From a bacterium (GTDB lineage Bacteria; Actinomycetota; Acidimicrobiia; Acidimicrobiales; CATQHL01): 11,733 bases of DNA. Numbering within the stretch: the first letter of the stretch is position 1; the number at the start of each line of letters is the position of its first letter. The stretch is taken from the NCBI GenBank assembly GCA_026713745.1, contig JAPONU010000409.1, forward strand, positions 1-11,733, given 5' to 3'. This document shows positions 1-5,670 of the stretch, piece by piece. A program made the translations under genes and the position numbers. The notes under the pieces were generated by a model that made no database searches, was not told where the DNA came from, and saw only the letters and a list, made by a program, of their open reading frames with translations.

Positions 1-633
1 CAGGTCCTCGAGCTCGTCGCAGAAGTTGCGCATCTTCGCCATGACGCCGCGGGTCTCTTCGATCCAGCCCTTGGGCAGGTCGTCCTTGAGGCCGCCGATG
101 CGATCGAAGTTGGGGTGGAAGCGGCCGCCGGTCACCGACTCAATCTGGTTGAGCACGAACTCCCGGTCCCTGAAGGCGAAGAACACCGGGGTGATGGCGC
201 CGAGCTGCACGCCCATGTCGCCGAGGAACAGCGAGATGTTGGCCAGGCGGGACAACTCGAAGAGGATGGTGCGGATCCAGGCCGCCCGGGGAGGCGCCTC
301 CACCTCCATGAGCTGCTCGGCGGCCAGGATGAACGGCACCTCGTTGGCGAAGCTGCCCAGCCAGTCGATGCGGTTGATGAGGGTCGTGACCTGCGGGTAG
401 GTGCGCACCTCGGCCAGCTTCTCGTAGCCCCGGTGCATGTAGCCCATGACCGGCTCGGCCACCACCACCTGCTCGCCGTCGAGGCGGGCCACGATTCGCA
501 GCGTGCCGTGAGTGGCGGGGTGTTGCGGGCCGATGTTGAGGGTCATGCCCTCGGTCTCGATCTCCACGTTGACGCGGGCGTCGGCCGCGGCGGCGGCGAT
601 GAACGCCCGCTGCTCCCGCTCGGTCACGGTCAT
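1..633 (-). CDS. nuoD: NADH-quinone oxidoreductase subunit D (NuoD), C-terminus cut by window edge
   Basis: 49-kDa-type subunit of respiratory complex I, part of the peripheral arm; with NuoB it forms the quinone-binding site next to cluster N2. The first 211 residues are present and the rest lies beyond the left edge (the family is usually about 380-430 aa). Visible family motifs are GPQHPATHG (35-43, containing the conserved quinone-site His38), GYMHRGYEK (64-72), a helix with ELSRLAN (126-132) and RIGGLKDDLP (178-187). The ATG overlaps the nuoC stop as ATGA, which indicates translational coupling; no strong ribosome binding site is seen. Odd point: the residue that is normally a quinone-contacting Tyr after the conserved Asp (Asp-Tyr in Thermus Nqo4, Tyr87) is Trp91 here, in the segment NRIDWLGSFANE. 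Family assignment is secure. Confidence 0.96.
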   Translation of the reverse strand, partial: MTVTEREQRAFIAAAAADARVNVEIETEGMTLNIGPQHPATHGTLRIVARLDGEQVVVAEPVMGYMHRGYEKLAEVRTYPQVTTLINRIDWLGSFANEVPFILAAEQLMEVEAPPRAAWIRTILFELSRLANISLFLGDMGVQLGAITPVFFAFRDREFVLNQIESVTGGRFHPNFDRIGGLKDDLPKGWIEETRGVMAKMRNFCDELEDL

Positions 634-1310
634 GAGGAGGCCTCGTCGGTGCTGGGCATGTCCTCCACGTCCACGAGCCCGGGCCAGGGCTTCACCCGGC
701 GGGCCAGCAGCGGGAAGTCCTTGCGCAGTGGATGGCCCTCGAACTCTCCCGGCAGGTAGATGTGGCGCAGGTCGGGATGGCCGATGAAGGCGATGCCGAA
801 CATCTCCCAGGCCTCGCGCTCGTGCCAGTTGGCGCCGGCGAACACCGGGATCCACGTCTCCACCGCCGGGTTCTCGTTCGGCAGGTCGGCCTTGAGGGTG
901 ACCGAGAGGTTCTCGCCGCCGGGGTTGTCCTCCACGGCCTGCGCCCGGGCGAAGACCTGCAGGCGGGTCTCGCCGCCGGTCACGCCGACTTCGATGGCGG
1001 TGTCACGAGCGGGCGGACCGGTGGTCGGCCAGTCCTGCTCGGCGTCCATGTCCCGCCCGAACGGCGACGGCAGCCAGTCGATGGCCGACAGAAAGTCGAA
1101 CCAACGGCAGCCCAGGTCATCACGCAGGGCGAATCCGGCCTGCTGCCAGGACTCGTGACGCACCCGCACCCAGAGCTCCCCGCGCTGGGAGTGGTGCGCC
1201 AGCACCGCATCGCCGAGGCGCTCGTCGAGGGTGGCGATGGCCGCGGTGTGGCGCGGATCCGCCGGGGCGGCCTCGCCCACGTCGGCGTCGCTCACGTCGG
1301 TATCACTCAC
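630..1310 (-). CDS. nuoC: NADH-quinone oxidoreductase subunit C (NuoC)
   Basis: 30-kDa-type subunit of complex I, a peripheral-arm structural subunit. The protein is 226 aa. The complex I 30-kDa signature runs from about 164 to 198 with EREAWEMFGI, GHPDLRHIYLP and GHPLRKDFPL. The N-terminal 25 residues are rich in Asp and Ala and probably disordered. A Pro/Gly-rich insertion at about 81-110 separates the FDFLSAIDWL strand from the next conserved block. The start is GTG, 18 nt after the nuoB stop, with only a weak purine stretch before it; the stop overlaps the nuoD start by 4 bp. Its position between nuoB and nuoD matches the standard nuo gene order. It is not fused to NuoD as in E. coli. Confidence 0.96.
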   Translation of the reverse strand: MSDTDVSDADVGEAAPADPRHTAAIATLDERLGDAVLAHHSQRGELWVRVRHESWQQAGFALRDDLGCRWFDFLSAIDWLPSPFGRDMDAEQDWPTTGPPARDTAIEVGVTGGETRLQVFARAQAVEDNPGGENLSVTLKADLPNENPAVETWIPVFAGANWHEREAWEMFGIAFIGHPDLRHIYLPGEFEGHPLRKDFPLLARRVKPWPGLVDVEDMPSTDEASS

Positions 1311-1328
1311 GTCCAGGGGCCTCGCGAT

Positions 1329-1829
1329 CTAGCCGACGACGATCGGGTCGCCCGTCCAGCGAGCGGTCATGTCCTCATTGGCGATGCGCTCCTGCAGCAG
1401 GACGATGCCCTCCAGCAGGGCTTCGGGCCGCGGCGGGCACCCGGGCACGTAGACGTCCACCGGGATGATCTGGTCGATGCCCTTGGTAACCGAGTACGAG
1501 TCCCAGTAGGGGCCGCCGCAGTTGGCGCACGATCCCATCGAGATGACGTACTTCGGGTCGGGCATCTGCTCGTAGAGACGCAGGATCGACGGAACCATCT
1601 TGTCGGTGACGGTCCCGGAGACCACAACGAGGTCGGCCTGGCGTGGGCTGGCAGGAAACGGGATCACCCCGAGGCGCATCACGTCGTAGCGCGGCGATCC
1701 GAAGGCCGCGCCCATCTCGATGGCGCAGCAGGCCAGGCCCCACTGGTACACCCACAAGGAGTACTTGCGGCCGATGTTGAGCAGCTTGGTGAGGGGCGCG
1801 GGAATCTTGCCGCTCTCGACGAGGCCCAT
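1329..1829 (-). CDS. nuoB: NADH-quinone oxidoreductase subunit B (NuoB)
   Basis: PSST/20-kDa-type subunit of complex I, carrying the terminal [4Fe-4S] cluster N2 that passes electrons to quinone. The protein is 166 aa. The expected ligands are all visible: the tandem Cys34-Cys35 (in GLACCAIEM), Cys101 (in MGSCANCGG) and Cys131 (in VPGCPPRPE). Cys104 is an additional cysteine three residues after Cys101, where many homologues have Ser. The ATG has a good Shine-Dalgarno sequence, GGGAGG, 10 nt upstream (complement of 1840-1845), in the 35-nt gap after nuoA. The stop is TAG, 18 nt before nuoC. It is the second gene of the operon and should be co-transcribed with its neighbours. Confidence 0.97.
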   Translation of the reverse strand: MGLVESGKIPAPLTKLLNIGRKYSLWVYQWGLACCAIEMGAAFGSPRYDVMRLGVIPFPASPRQADLVVVSGTVTDKMVPSILRLYEQMPDPKYVISMGSCANCGGPYWDSYSVTKGIDQIIPVDVYVPGCPPRPEALLEGIVLLQERIANEDMTARWTGDPIVVG

Positions 1830-1839
1830 CTAGCCGCAA

Positions 1840-1845
1840 CCTCCC
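1840..1845 (-). promoter_or_regulatory. Shine-Dalgarno of nuoB
   Basis: GGGAGG on the minus strand, 10 nt before the nuoB ATG and inside the short nuoA-nuoB gap. It contrasts with nuoA, which has no such sequence, and supports the nuoB start at 1829. Confidence 0.7.
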
Positions 1846-1864
1846 ACGGGGCGTCGTGCCGTGT

Positions 1865-2230
1865 TCAGACCCATCGCAGCACCCTCTTTCGCCAGGCGTA
1901 GAACAGGCCGAGCGCCAGGATGAAGATGAAGATCGCCATCTCCACGAGCCCGAACACGCCGTAGACCTCCAGGCGGGTTGCCCACGGGAAGATGAACACC
2001 GCCTCCACGTCGAACATCACGAACAGCAGCGCGAACAGGTAGTAGCGGAGAGTGCTCTGGGACCAGCCGTCCCCCACGGGATCCACGCCGCTCTCGTAGG
2101 TGACGTACTTCTGGCGCTGGGGCCGATCCGGGCGCAGCACGCTGCCGACGCCCAGCATGAGCGCCACCATCAGCACCGCCAGGACGGCGAAGAAACCGAC
2201 CGTCAGGTAGCTGCGCAGGAAGTCCGACAC
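1865..2230 (-). CDS. nuoA: NADH-quinone oxidoreductase subunit A (NuoA)
   Basis: Small membrane subunit of complex I. It is 121 aa from a GTG start, the usual length for the family. Three membrane helices are visible at about 8-30, 62-83 and 90-112. The conserved loop KYVTYESGVDPVG (41-53) precedes TM2, and the acidic pair Asp74 and Glu76 sits in FVMFDVEAVFIFPW, matching the family's intramembrane carboxylates. The open frame continues far upstream, but that part is low-complexity Arg/Ser/Pro shadow sequence without family similarity, so the GTG beginning VSDFLRSYL is chosen. There is no Shine-Dalgarno; TAGGCT lies 8 nt before the GTG and may be the -10 box of a leaderless transcript. First gene of the nuo run here. 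Confidence 0.94.
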   Translation of the reverse strand: MSDFLRSYLTVGFFAVLAVLMVALMLGVGSVLRPDRPQRQKYVTYESGVDPVGDGWSQSTLRYYLFALLFVMFDVEAVFIFPWATRLEVYGVFGLVEMAIFIFILALGLFYAWRKRVLRWV

Positions 2231-2238
2231 AGGGCCAG

Positions 2239-2244
2239 AGCCTA
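2239..2244 (-). promoter_or_regulatory. Candidate -10 box of nuoA (leaderless)
   Basis: TAGGCT on the minus strand, 8 nt from the GTG start of nuoA, with no Shine-Dalgarno between. It fits the TANNNT form of actinobacterial -10 boxes. No convincing -35 hexamer is seen. The call rests on the same arrangement recurring before other unit-leading genes in this window. Confidence 0.4.
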
Positions 2245-2303
2245 TCCAGCGGTGGCCGCGCGACGACGGCTCGAAAGCGGAGCGGATGGCGCAGCTGCTA
2301 CAG

Positions 2304-2367
2304 GTGTCGCGCCTGCTGACACTGCCGGTGGCCACGGGGCGGACCACCTGACGCGACACGTGTCGCG
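2304..2367. promoter_or_regulatory. Palindrome cluster upstream of nuoA
   Basis: In the 235-bp trpB-nuoA gap, 2352-2367 is a perfect 16-bp palindrome, CGCGACACGTGTCGCG. About 50 bp nearer nuoA, 2304-2322 has a related inverted repeat, GTGTC-N9-GACAC, and the word GTGTCGCGC occurs at both places (2304-2312 and 2360-2368). The shared half-site suggests a dimeric regulator binding upstream of the nuo operon. There is no T-tract, so an intrinsic terminator is less likely. No protein can be assigned. Confidence 0.4.
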
Positions 2368-2398
2368 CACCCGACGGCGGCGGTGGCCGGCCGCGTGA

Positions 2399-2415
2399 CA
2401 GCCGAGTGCCGGCTG
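2399..2415 (-). terminator. Possible weak terminator hairpin after trpB
   Basis: A 6-bp stem (CAGCCG with CGGCTG) and a 5-nt loop, about 50 nt past the trpB stop on the minus strand. It has no following T-tract. It could be a weak terminator separating trpB from nuoA, or chance in GC-rich DNA. Confidence 0.25.
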
Positions 2416-2465
2416 CTCCACCGGGCGAAGAACCAACGACCCCGGCGAAGTGGGAGCTGCCGCCC

Positions 2466-3830
2466 TCAGCCGCCCATGCCGGGGATGTTGGCCATGGCGG
2501 CCTCGATCGCCTCTGCAGGGTGGCTGTAGTCCTGCAGCTGGCCCGAGAGGTACGAGTCGTAGGCCGACAGGTCCAGCAGGCCGTGGCCGCACAGCGCCGT
2601 GAGGATGACCTTCTCCTCACCGGTCTCGGCGCAGCGCTTGGCCTCGGCGACCGCCGAGGCCAGGGCGTGGGTGGGCTCGGGCGCGGGGACGATGCCCTCG
2701 CAGCGGGCGAACAGGGTGCCCGCCTCGAAGCATTCGGACTGCGCCTTGGCCTCGGCACCCACGAGGCCCAGCTCGTAGATGTGCGAGAGCAGGGGTGACA
2801 TGCCGTGGTAGCGCAGGCCGCCGGCGTGGATCGGTGCCGGCACAAAGGAGTGCCCCAGCGTGTGCATCTTGAGGAGCGGCGTGAACCCGGCCATGTCGCC
2901 GAAGTCGTAGGCGTAGACGCCCCTGGTGAACGTCGGGCAGGCGGCCGGCTCGACGCAGCGGATCTCCGGCGCCATGCGCCCGGCCAGCTTCTCGCGCAGG
3001 AACGGGAACGAGAGCCCGGCGAAGTTGGAGCCGCCGCCGGTGCAGCCCACGATGAGGTCGGGGGTCTCGCCCAGCTCGGCGAGCTGCAGGAGGGCCTCCT
3101 CGCCGATCACCGTCTGGTGCATCAGCACGTGGTTCAGCACGCTGCCGAGCGAGTAGTGCGCCTGGGGATCCTGGGCCGCCACCTCGATCGCCTCGCTGAT
3201 GGCGATACCGAGGCTGCCGGGGTTGTCGGGCTCGGCCTCCAGCAGCTTGCGCCCCGTCTCGGTGGCCGTCGACGGGCTGGGATGCACCGTGGCGCCGAAC
3301 AACTCCATCATGAGGCGCCGGTAGGGCTTCTGGTCATAGGAGGCGCGCACCTGCCACACCTCGCATTCCAGGTCGAACACCTGGCAGGCGAACGCCAGGG
3401 CGCAGCCCCACTGCCCGGCGCCGGTCTCGGTGGTGAGCTTGGTGATCCCGCCCTCGGCGTTGTAGAAGGCCTGCGGGACCGCCGTGTTGGGCTTGTGCGA
3501 CCCCACGGGGCTGACGCCCTCGTACTTGTAGTAGATGCGGGCGGGTGTGCCGAGGGCCTCTTCCAGCCGCCGGGCGCGGATAAGCGGCGTGGGCCGCCAC
3601 AGCCGGTACACCTGCCCGATGGGGTCGGGGATGTCGATGTGGCTGTCGCCGCTGACCTCTTGGAGGATGAGCGCCATCGGGAACAGCGGGGCCAGGGCCT
3701 CGGGGCCGATCGGCTCCATTGTGGCCGGGTGCAGCGGCGGCGGGAGTGGCGCCGGCAGGTCCGGGATCACGTTGTACCACTGGGTGGGCATCTGCTCTTC
3801 GGGCAGGAGTGTCTTGATGCGTTCAGCCAT
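2466..3830 (-). CDS. trpB: TrpB2-type tryptophan synthase beta chain (PLP-dependent)
   Basis: PLP enzyme of the tryptophan synthase beta family, joining indole to a serine-derived aminoacrylate. It is 454 aa from ATG 3830. Visible residues are the Schiff-base Lys113 in GSHKPNT, catalytic Glu136 in TTETGAGQWG, the phosphate-binding loop GGGSN (265-269) and the late CGHGLLDL motif (414-421). The extended N-terminus (about 80 residues with many Pro before WRPTPLIRA) and the SHKPNTA form mark the TrpB2 subgroup, which lacks the usual TrpA-contact features and is often not next to trpA; none is in view. Forty-eight further in-frame codons upstream are low complexity and overlap the hicA promoter region, so they are excluded. 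There is no Shine-Dalgarno; a TACTCT box lies 7 nt before the ATG. TrpB2 enzymes may use other substrates (phosphoserine in some archaea), so the exact role is uncertain. Confidence 0.92.
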   Translation of the reverse strand: MAERIKTLLPEEQMPTQWYNVIPDLPAPLPPPLHPATMEPIGPEALAPLFPMALILQEVSGDSHIDIPDPIGQVYRLWRPTPLIRARRLEEALGTPARIYYKYEGVSPVGSHKPNTAVPQAFYNAEGGITKLTTETGAGQWGCALAFACQVFDLECEVWQVRASYDQKPYRRLMMELFGATVHPSPSTATETGRKLLEAEPDNPGSLGIAISEAIEVAAQDPQAHYSLGSVLNHVLMHQTVIGEEALLQLAELGETPDLIVGCTGGGSNFAGLSFPFLREKLAGRMAPEIRCVEPAACPTFTRGVYAYDFGDMAGFTPLLKMHTLGHSFVPAPIHAGGLRYHGMSPLLSHIYELGLVGAEAKAQSECFEAGTLFARCEGIVPAPEPTHALASAVAEAKRCAETGEEKVILTALCGHGLLDLSAYDSYLSGQLQDYSHPAEAIEAAMANIPGMGG

Positions 3831-3837
3831 GGGCGAA

Positions 3838-3843
3838 AGAGTA
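3838..3843 (-). promoter_or_regulatory. Candidate -10 box of trpB (leaderless)
   Basis: TACTCT on the minus strand, 7 nt from the trpB ATG, with no Shine-Dalgarno. It matches TANNNT, and its upstream edge overlaps the inverted repeat 3841-3868, which would let a bound regulator block it. No clear -35. Confidence 0.4.
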
Positions 3844-3868
3844 GGCGGTCGGCGAACCGGCCGCCTAC
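3841..3868. promoter_or_regulatory. Inverted repeat at the trpB promoter (operator candidate)
   Basis: GTAGGCGG (3841-3848) and CCGCCTAC (3861-3868) are perfect 8-bp inverted arms around a 12-nt centre. The centre itself folds as CGG-CGAA-CCG flanked by a T/G pair. The repeat overlaps the candidate -10 box of trpB and lies 11-38 nt before its ATG. If the mRNA is leaderless, the repeat is not transcribed with trpB and would act as a DNA operator. It could instead be a hairpin in a longer leader. Confidence 0.5.
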
Positions 3869-3909
3869 GGCTGACCGCCTCCGCGCAGAGCAGCTTGGCT
3901 CCTGACAAT

Positions 3910-3948
3910 ACTACAAGAGACCCAATAGTTGGATAGCGTCTAAGTAGT
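3910..3948. promoter_or_regulatory. hicA promoter and nested inverted repeats
   Basis: TAGCGT (3934-3939) lies 7 nt before the hicA GTG and fits a leaderless -10 box. Just upstream is the 11-bp palindrome CCAATAGTTGG (3922-3932). Around it lie shorter inverted arms with nearly the same centre: AGAC/GTCT (3918-3921, 3938-3941) and ACTAC/GTAGT (3910-3914, 3944-3948). The nesting over the promoter fits autoregulation of a toxin-antitoxin operon, but the arms are short. Confidence 0.4.
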
Positions 3949-4213
3949 GATCCCCGCGGCGGAATTTCCGGCACTCAAGGCCCGCGAGGTCGTAAGGATG
4001 CTTCACAGAATTGGCTACGAGTTGGAGCGGCAGCGTGGCTCGCACCGCAAGCTGGTGGCACCCGGTCGCCTTGCAATCGGTTTCGCCTTCCATGACAGTG
4101 TCGAGGTCCCTCCGAGGGCGCTCCGGCGCATGCTCGTGGAGCGGGCCGGTCTGAACGACGAGGAGATTGCGGACCTACTATGGCGTCACCGTCGAACCCG
4201 AGGAGCGACCTGA
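3947..4213 (+). CDS. hicA: HicA-family mRNA interferase toxin
   Basis: Small toxin of a type II HicAB module, expected to cleave mRNA. It is 88 aa with the HicA double-stranded-RNA-binding-like fold: LKAREVVRMLHRIGYELERQRGSH at about 10-33, with the catalytic His33 in the GSH motif. It continues with a beta segment (LAIGFAFHDSVEVPP, 42-56) and the C-terminal helix with AGLNDEEIADLL (67-78). The GTG start is the first possible codon after an in-frame TAA (3941-3943) and keeps the whole domain. There is no Shine-Dalgarno. The stop overlaps the hicB start (TGATG), so the two are co-translated. Toxin-first order is the usual hicAB order. Confidence 0.88.
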   Translation: MIPAAEFPALKAREVVRMLHRIGYELERQRGSHRKLVAPGRLAIGFAFHDSVEVPPRALRRMLVERAGLNDEEIADLLWRHRRTRGAT

Positions 4214-4431
4214 TGCACGAGGTGCGCGTCTACGAGAACGTAGAGAGTGGTACTCGATGGTGGGCGGAGGACGACCTCGGTTTCGTCGGCGGCGCCGATG
4301 ACCGGAACGAACTCCTCGACCGTGTTCTGGAATGGACACGATGCGAAGGGATCCTCGACCAAGAGGTCGAGTTCGTCTCCATGGCACCCGAGCTTCCCCC
4401 GAGCGCTCCCAGCATCGGGCTCGACGTCTAG
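4213..4431 (+). CDS. hicB: HicB-like antitoxin, short form
   Basis: Probable antitoxin partner of the HicA before it. It is 72 aa. The segment WWAEDDLGFVGGADDRNELLDRVLEW (16-41) looks like the N-terminal beta-alpha domain of HicB/DUF1902 antitoxins, which imitates an inactive RNase H fold and binds HicA. There is no C-terminal helix-turn-helix or ribbon-helix-helix domain, so this protein alone may not bind the operator. The ATG is chosen because it overlaps the hicA stop and has AGGAG (4201-4205) 7 nt upstream; an in-frame ATG at 4180 lies inside hicA and is less likely. It ends 17 nt before the convergent downstream gene. Confidence 0.72.
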   Translation: MHEVRVYENVESGTRWWAEDDLGFVGGADDRNELLDRVLEWTRCEGILDQEVEFVSMAPELPPSAPSIGLDV

Positions 4432-4448
4432 CCCGGGTCCAGGATCAG

Positions 4449-5003
4449 TCAGTCGCTGCCGGCCTGATCGGCGGCGTTGGCGGCTTCTACCCAGGCGGTT
4501 GTGGCGGCGTTCTGCTTGGTGCCGTCGAAAGCGATGCGCTGGGTGGGCTCGACCTCGAGGATGACCCGGCGGGGTGAGTCCAGGAAGGCCGCGAAGTGCC
4601 GGCTGCGTTCGGGGTCGGGGTGGAGGGCGGCGGCCAGTTCGGGGTAGAACCAGGCCTTGGTCTCGGCGTCGTCGTGCAGGTGGCAGATGCCCTTGTAGGT
4701 GACCGTCCGGCGGTTGGGCACACCACCGGCGCCGGTGCTGGTGACGACGAGGCAGACCCGGGGATCACGGCGCACCGCGGCGATGCGGGCGCGTTGGCCG
4801 CCGGCGGTGAGCCAGAAGCGGCCGCGGCGCCAGATGAAGCTCATGATGACCCCCACCGGCCAGCCCTCGCGGTTGGCCCAGATGAAGGTGCACTCGGTCT
4901 GGACCGCAAGCATGGCCTCCTCGTCGGCCTCGGCGAGCCCCCAAGCCGAGACGTCCTCGTAATGGGCTTCGCCCCGGTCAGCGCCCGTCGCTCGCTCAGT
5001 CAC
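4449..5003 (-). CDS. Split beta-barrel flavin/F420-binding family protein (pyridoxamine 5'-phosphate oxidase-like)
   Basis: A 184-aa protein of the pyridoxamine-5'-phosphate-oxidase-like split-barrel superfamily, which binds FMN, F420 or haem and often reduces small molecules. The barrel core is visible from about 39 to 110: TFIWANREGWPVGVIM, then RGRFWLTAGGQRARIAAVRRDP (a usual cofactor-phosphate-binding segment), VCLVVTS and RRTVTYKGICHLH. The C-terminal part (113-160) is a helix followed by the strand RRVILEVEPTQRIAFDG. The start is GTG with GAGGTG about 6 nt upstream, 8 nt after the stop of the VOC gene, so the two probably form an operon. In actinobacteria many such proteins use F420, but cofactor and substrate cannot be read from the sequence. 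Confidence 0.8.
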   Translation of the reverse strand: MTERATGADRGEAHYEDVSAWGLAEADEEAMLAVQTECTFIWANREGWPVGVIMSFIWRRGRFWLTAGGQRARIAAVRRDPRVCLVVTSTGAGGVPNRRTVTYKGICHLHDDAETKAWFYPELAAALHPDPERSRHFAAFLDSPRRVILEVEPTQRIAFDGTKQNAATTAWVEAANAADQAGSD

Positions 5004-5011
5004 AGGTCACC

Positions 5012-5536
5012 TCACTCCCGCAGGCGGACCGGGTCGGTGCCGTCCCAGCCGTCGGCTGCAGCGGCCACCATGGCGTAGAACTCCCGCAGGCGTCCGATCG
5101 GCACGTACAACTCGGTCAGGTGGCCCCGCTCGGCAATCGTGTCGATGTAGCAGACCTCTGTCAGCCCGTAGGCGTTGCCCGTCCCGGCGACCTCGTAGCC
5201 GAGCGCGACATAGCCGGCGACGGCGGCATCGAGGTCGTCCACGAAGCAGGCCACGTGATGCAGCCCCTCCTCGCCCGGAGCGAACATGTCGCGGACGACC
5301 GAGGGGCCGGTGCCGTGGTCCTGGATCAATTCGACCATGATCGAACCCCACTGACCGCAGGCGTTGCTGTGGTCAAAAGGCGCCGGACGCCCCCGGTGCG
5401 TGGAGTCGTGCATCGGAATGTGGTGGCGCACGAAGAACGGCCCGGCGCCGAACTGCTCGGCCCACCGCCGCGCCCCTTCGGTCACGTCGTTGACGACATA
5501 GGCGATCTGGACGATCTCTCCGAGCGGATGCAGCAC
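5012..5536 (-). CDS. VOC-superfamily (glyoxalase-fold) protein
   Basis: A 174-aa protein with the two beta-alpha-beta-beta-beta modules of the vicinal oxygen chelate superfamily, closest in layout to methylmalonyl-CoA-epimerase-like and Glyoxalase_4 proteins. Module one covers about 6-73 (IVQIAYVVNDV, then GSIMVELIQ) and module two about 91-147 (GLHHVACFVDDLDAAVAGYVALGY, then LTELYVP). Likely metal ligands are Gln10, Glu69, His94 and Glu142; the first position is more often His in the family. The start is GTG with a TAGGGT hexamer 8 nt upstream, readable as a -10 box or as a weak AGGG ribosome binding site. First gene of a likely two-gene unit with the split-barrel protein. The substrate is unknown; isomerase, dioxygenase and binding-protein roles are all possible. 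Confidence 0.82.
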   Translation of the reverse strand: MLHPLGEIVQIAYVVNDVTEGARRWAEQFGAGPFFVRHHIPMHDSTHRGRPAPFDHSNACGQWGSIMVELIQDHGTGPSVVRDMFAPGEEGLHHVACFVDDLDAAVAGYVALGYEVAGTGNAYGLTEVCYIDTIAERGHLTELYVPIGRLREFYAMVAAAADGWDGTDPVRLRE

Positions 5537-5544
5537 GGCTTCAA

Positions 5545-5550
5545 ACCCTA
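5545..5550 (-). promoter_or_regulatory. Candidate -10 box of the VOC gene (leaderless)
   Basis: TAGGGT on the minus strand, 8 nt before the GTG start. It fits TANNNT, but AGGG could also serve as a weak ribosome binding site, so this is the least certain member of the pattern. Confidence 0.3.
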
Positions 5551-5590
5551 GCCACGCCGTCCTGTCCCGCTGGCTCTGTCCTGCTCGACC

Positions 5591-5623
5591 GTCTCAGGCA
5601 CCCCGAGCGGGATGCCCCGAGAC
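5591..5623 (-). terminator. Strong hairpin after the MerR-type gene, probable terminator
   Basis: A 33-nt near-perfect hairpin about 50 nt past the MerR-type stop. The outer arms are GTCTC/GAGAC and the inner stem is closed by CCC/GGG around a GCTC tetraloop. It has about 14 pairs, one bulged G and two G-T pairs on the minus strand. There is no T-tract, as in many reported actinobacterial terminators. It separates the regulator from the VOC gene downstream. Confidence 0.55.
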
Positions 5624-5670
5624 CACCCAATCCCACGACCCACGGCCGTAACGGCGCCCTGGCCGCGGCA

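Noticed and set aside
732..1901. 389-aa open frame on the plus strand antisense to nuoC and nuoB
   Set aside because: Rich in His, Val, Gly and Asp with no domain. It exactly mirrors well-supported complex I genes and is a GC-driven shadow frame.
2352..2367. 16-bp palindrome read as an intrinsic terminator of trpB
   Set aside because: There is no T-tract and little room for a loop. The second related repeat nearby makes a protein-binding site more likely.
2231..2845. In-frame extension of about 205 residues before NuoA
   Set aside because: Low-complexity Arg/Pro/Ser sequence overlapping trpB, unlike any NuoA N-terminus. The GTG at 2230 gives the normal family length.
3841..3868. Tryptophan riboswitch or T-box leader for trpB
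   Set aside because: Only 116 bp separate trpB from hicA. No T-box sequence or leader peptide is visible, and the transcript is probably leaderless.
2805..3905. 366-aa open frame on the plus strand antisense to trpB
   Set aside because: Composition is that of a reverse-strand shadow, and the opposite strand encodes a clear TrpB with catalytic motifs.
3831..3974. 48-residue N-terminal extension of TrpB
   Set aside because: Not family-like, and it would run across the inverted repeat and the hicA promoter. The ATG at 3830 begins the conserved region.
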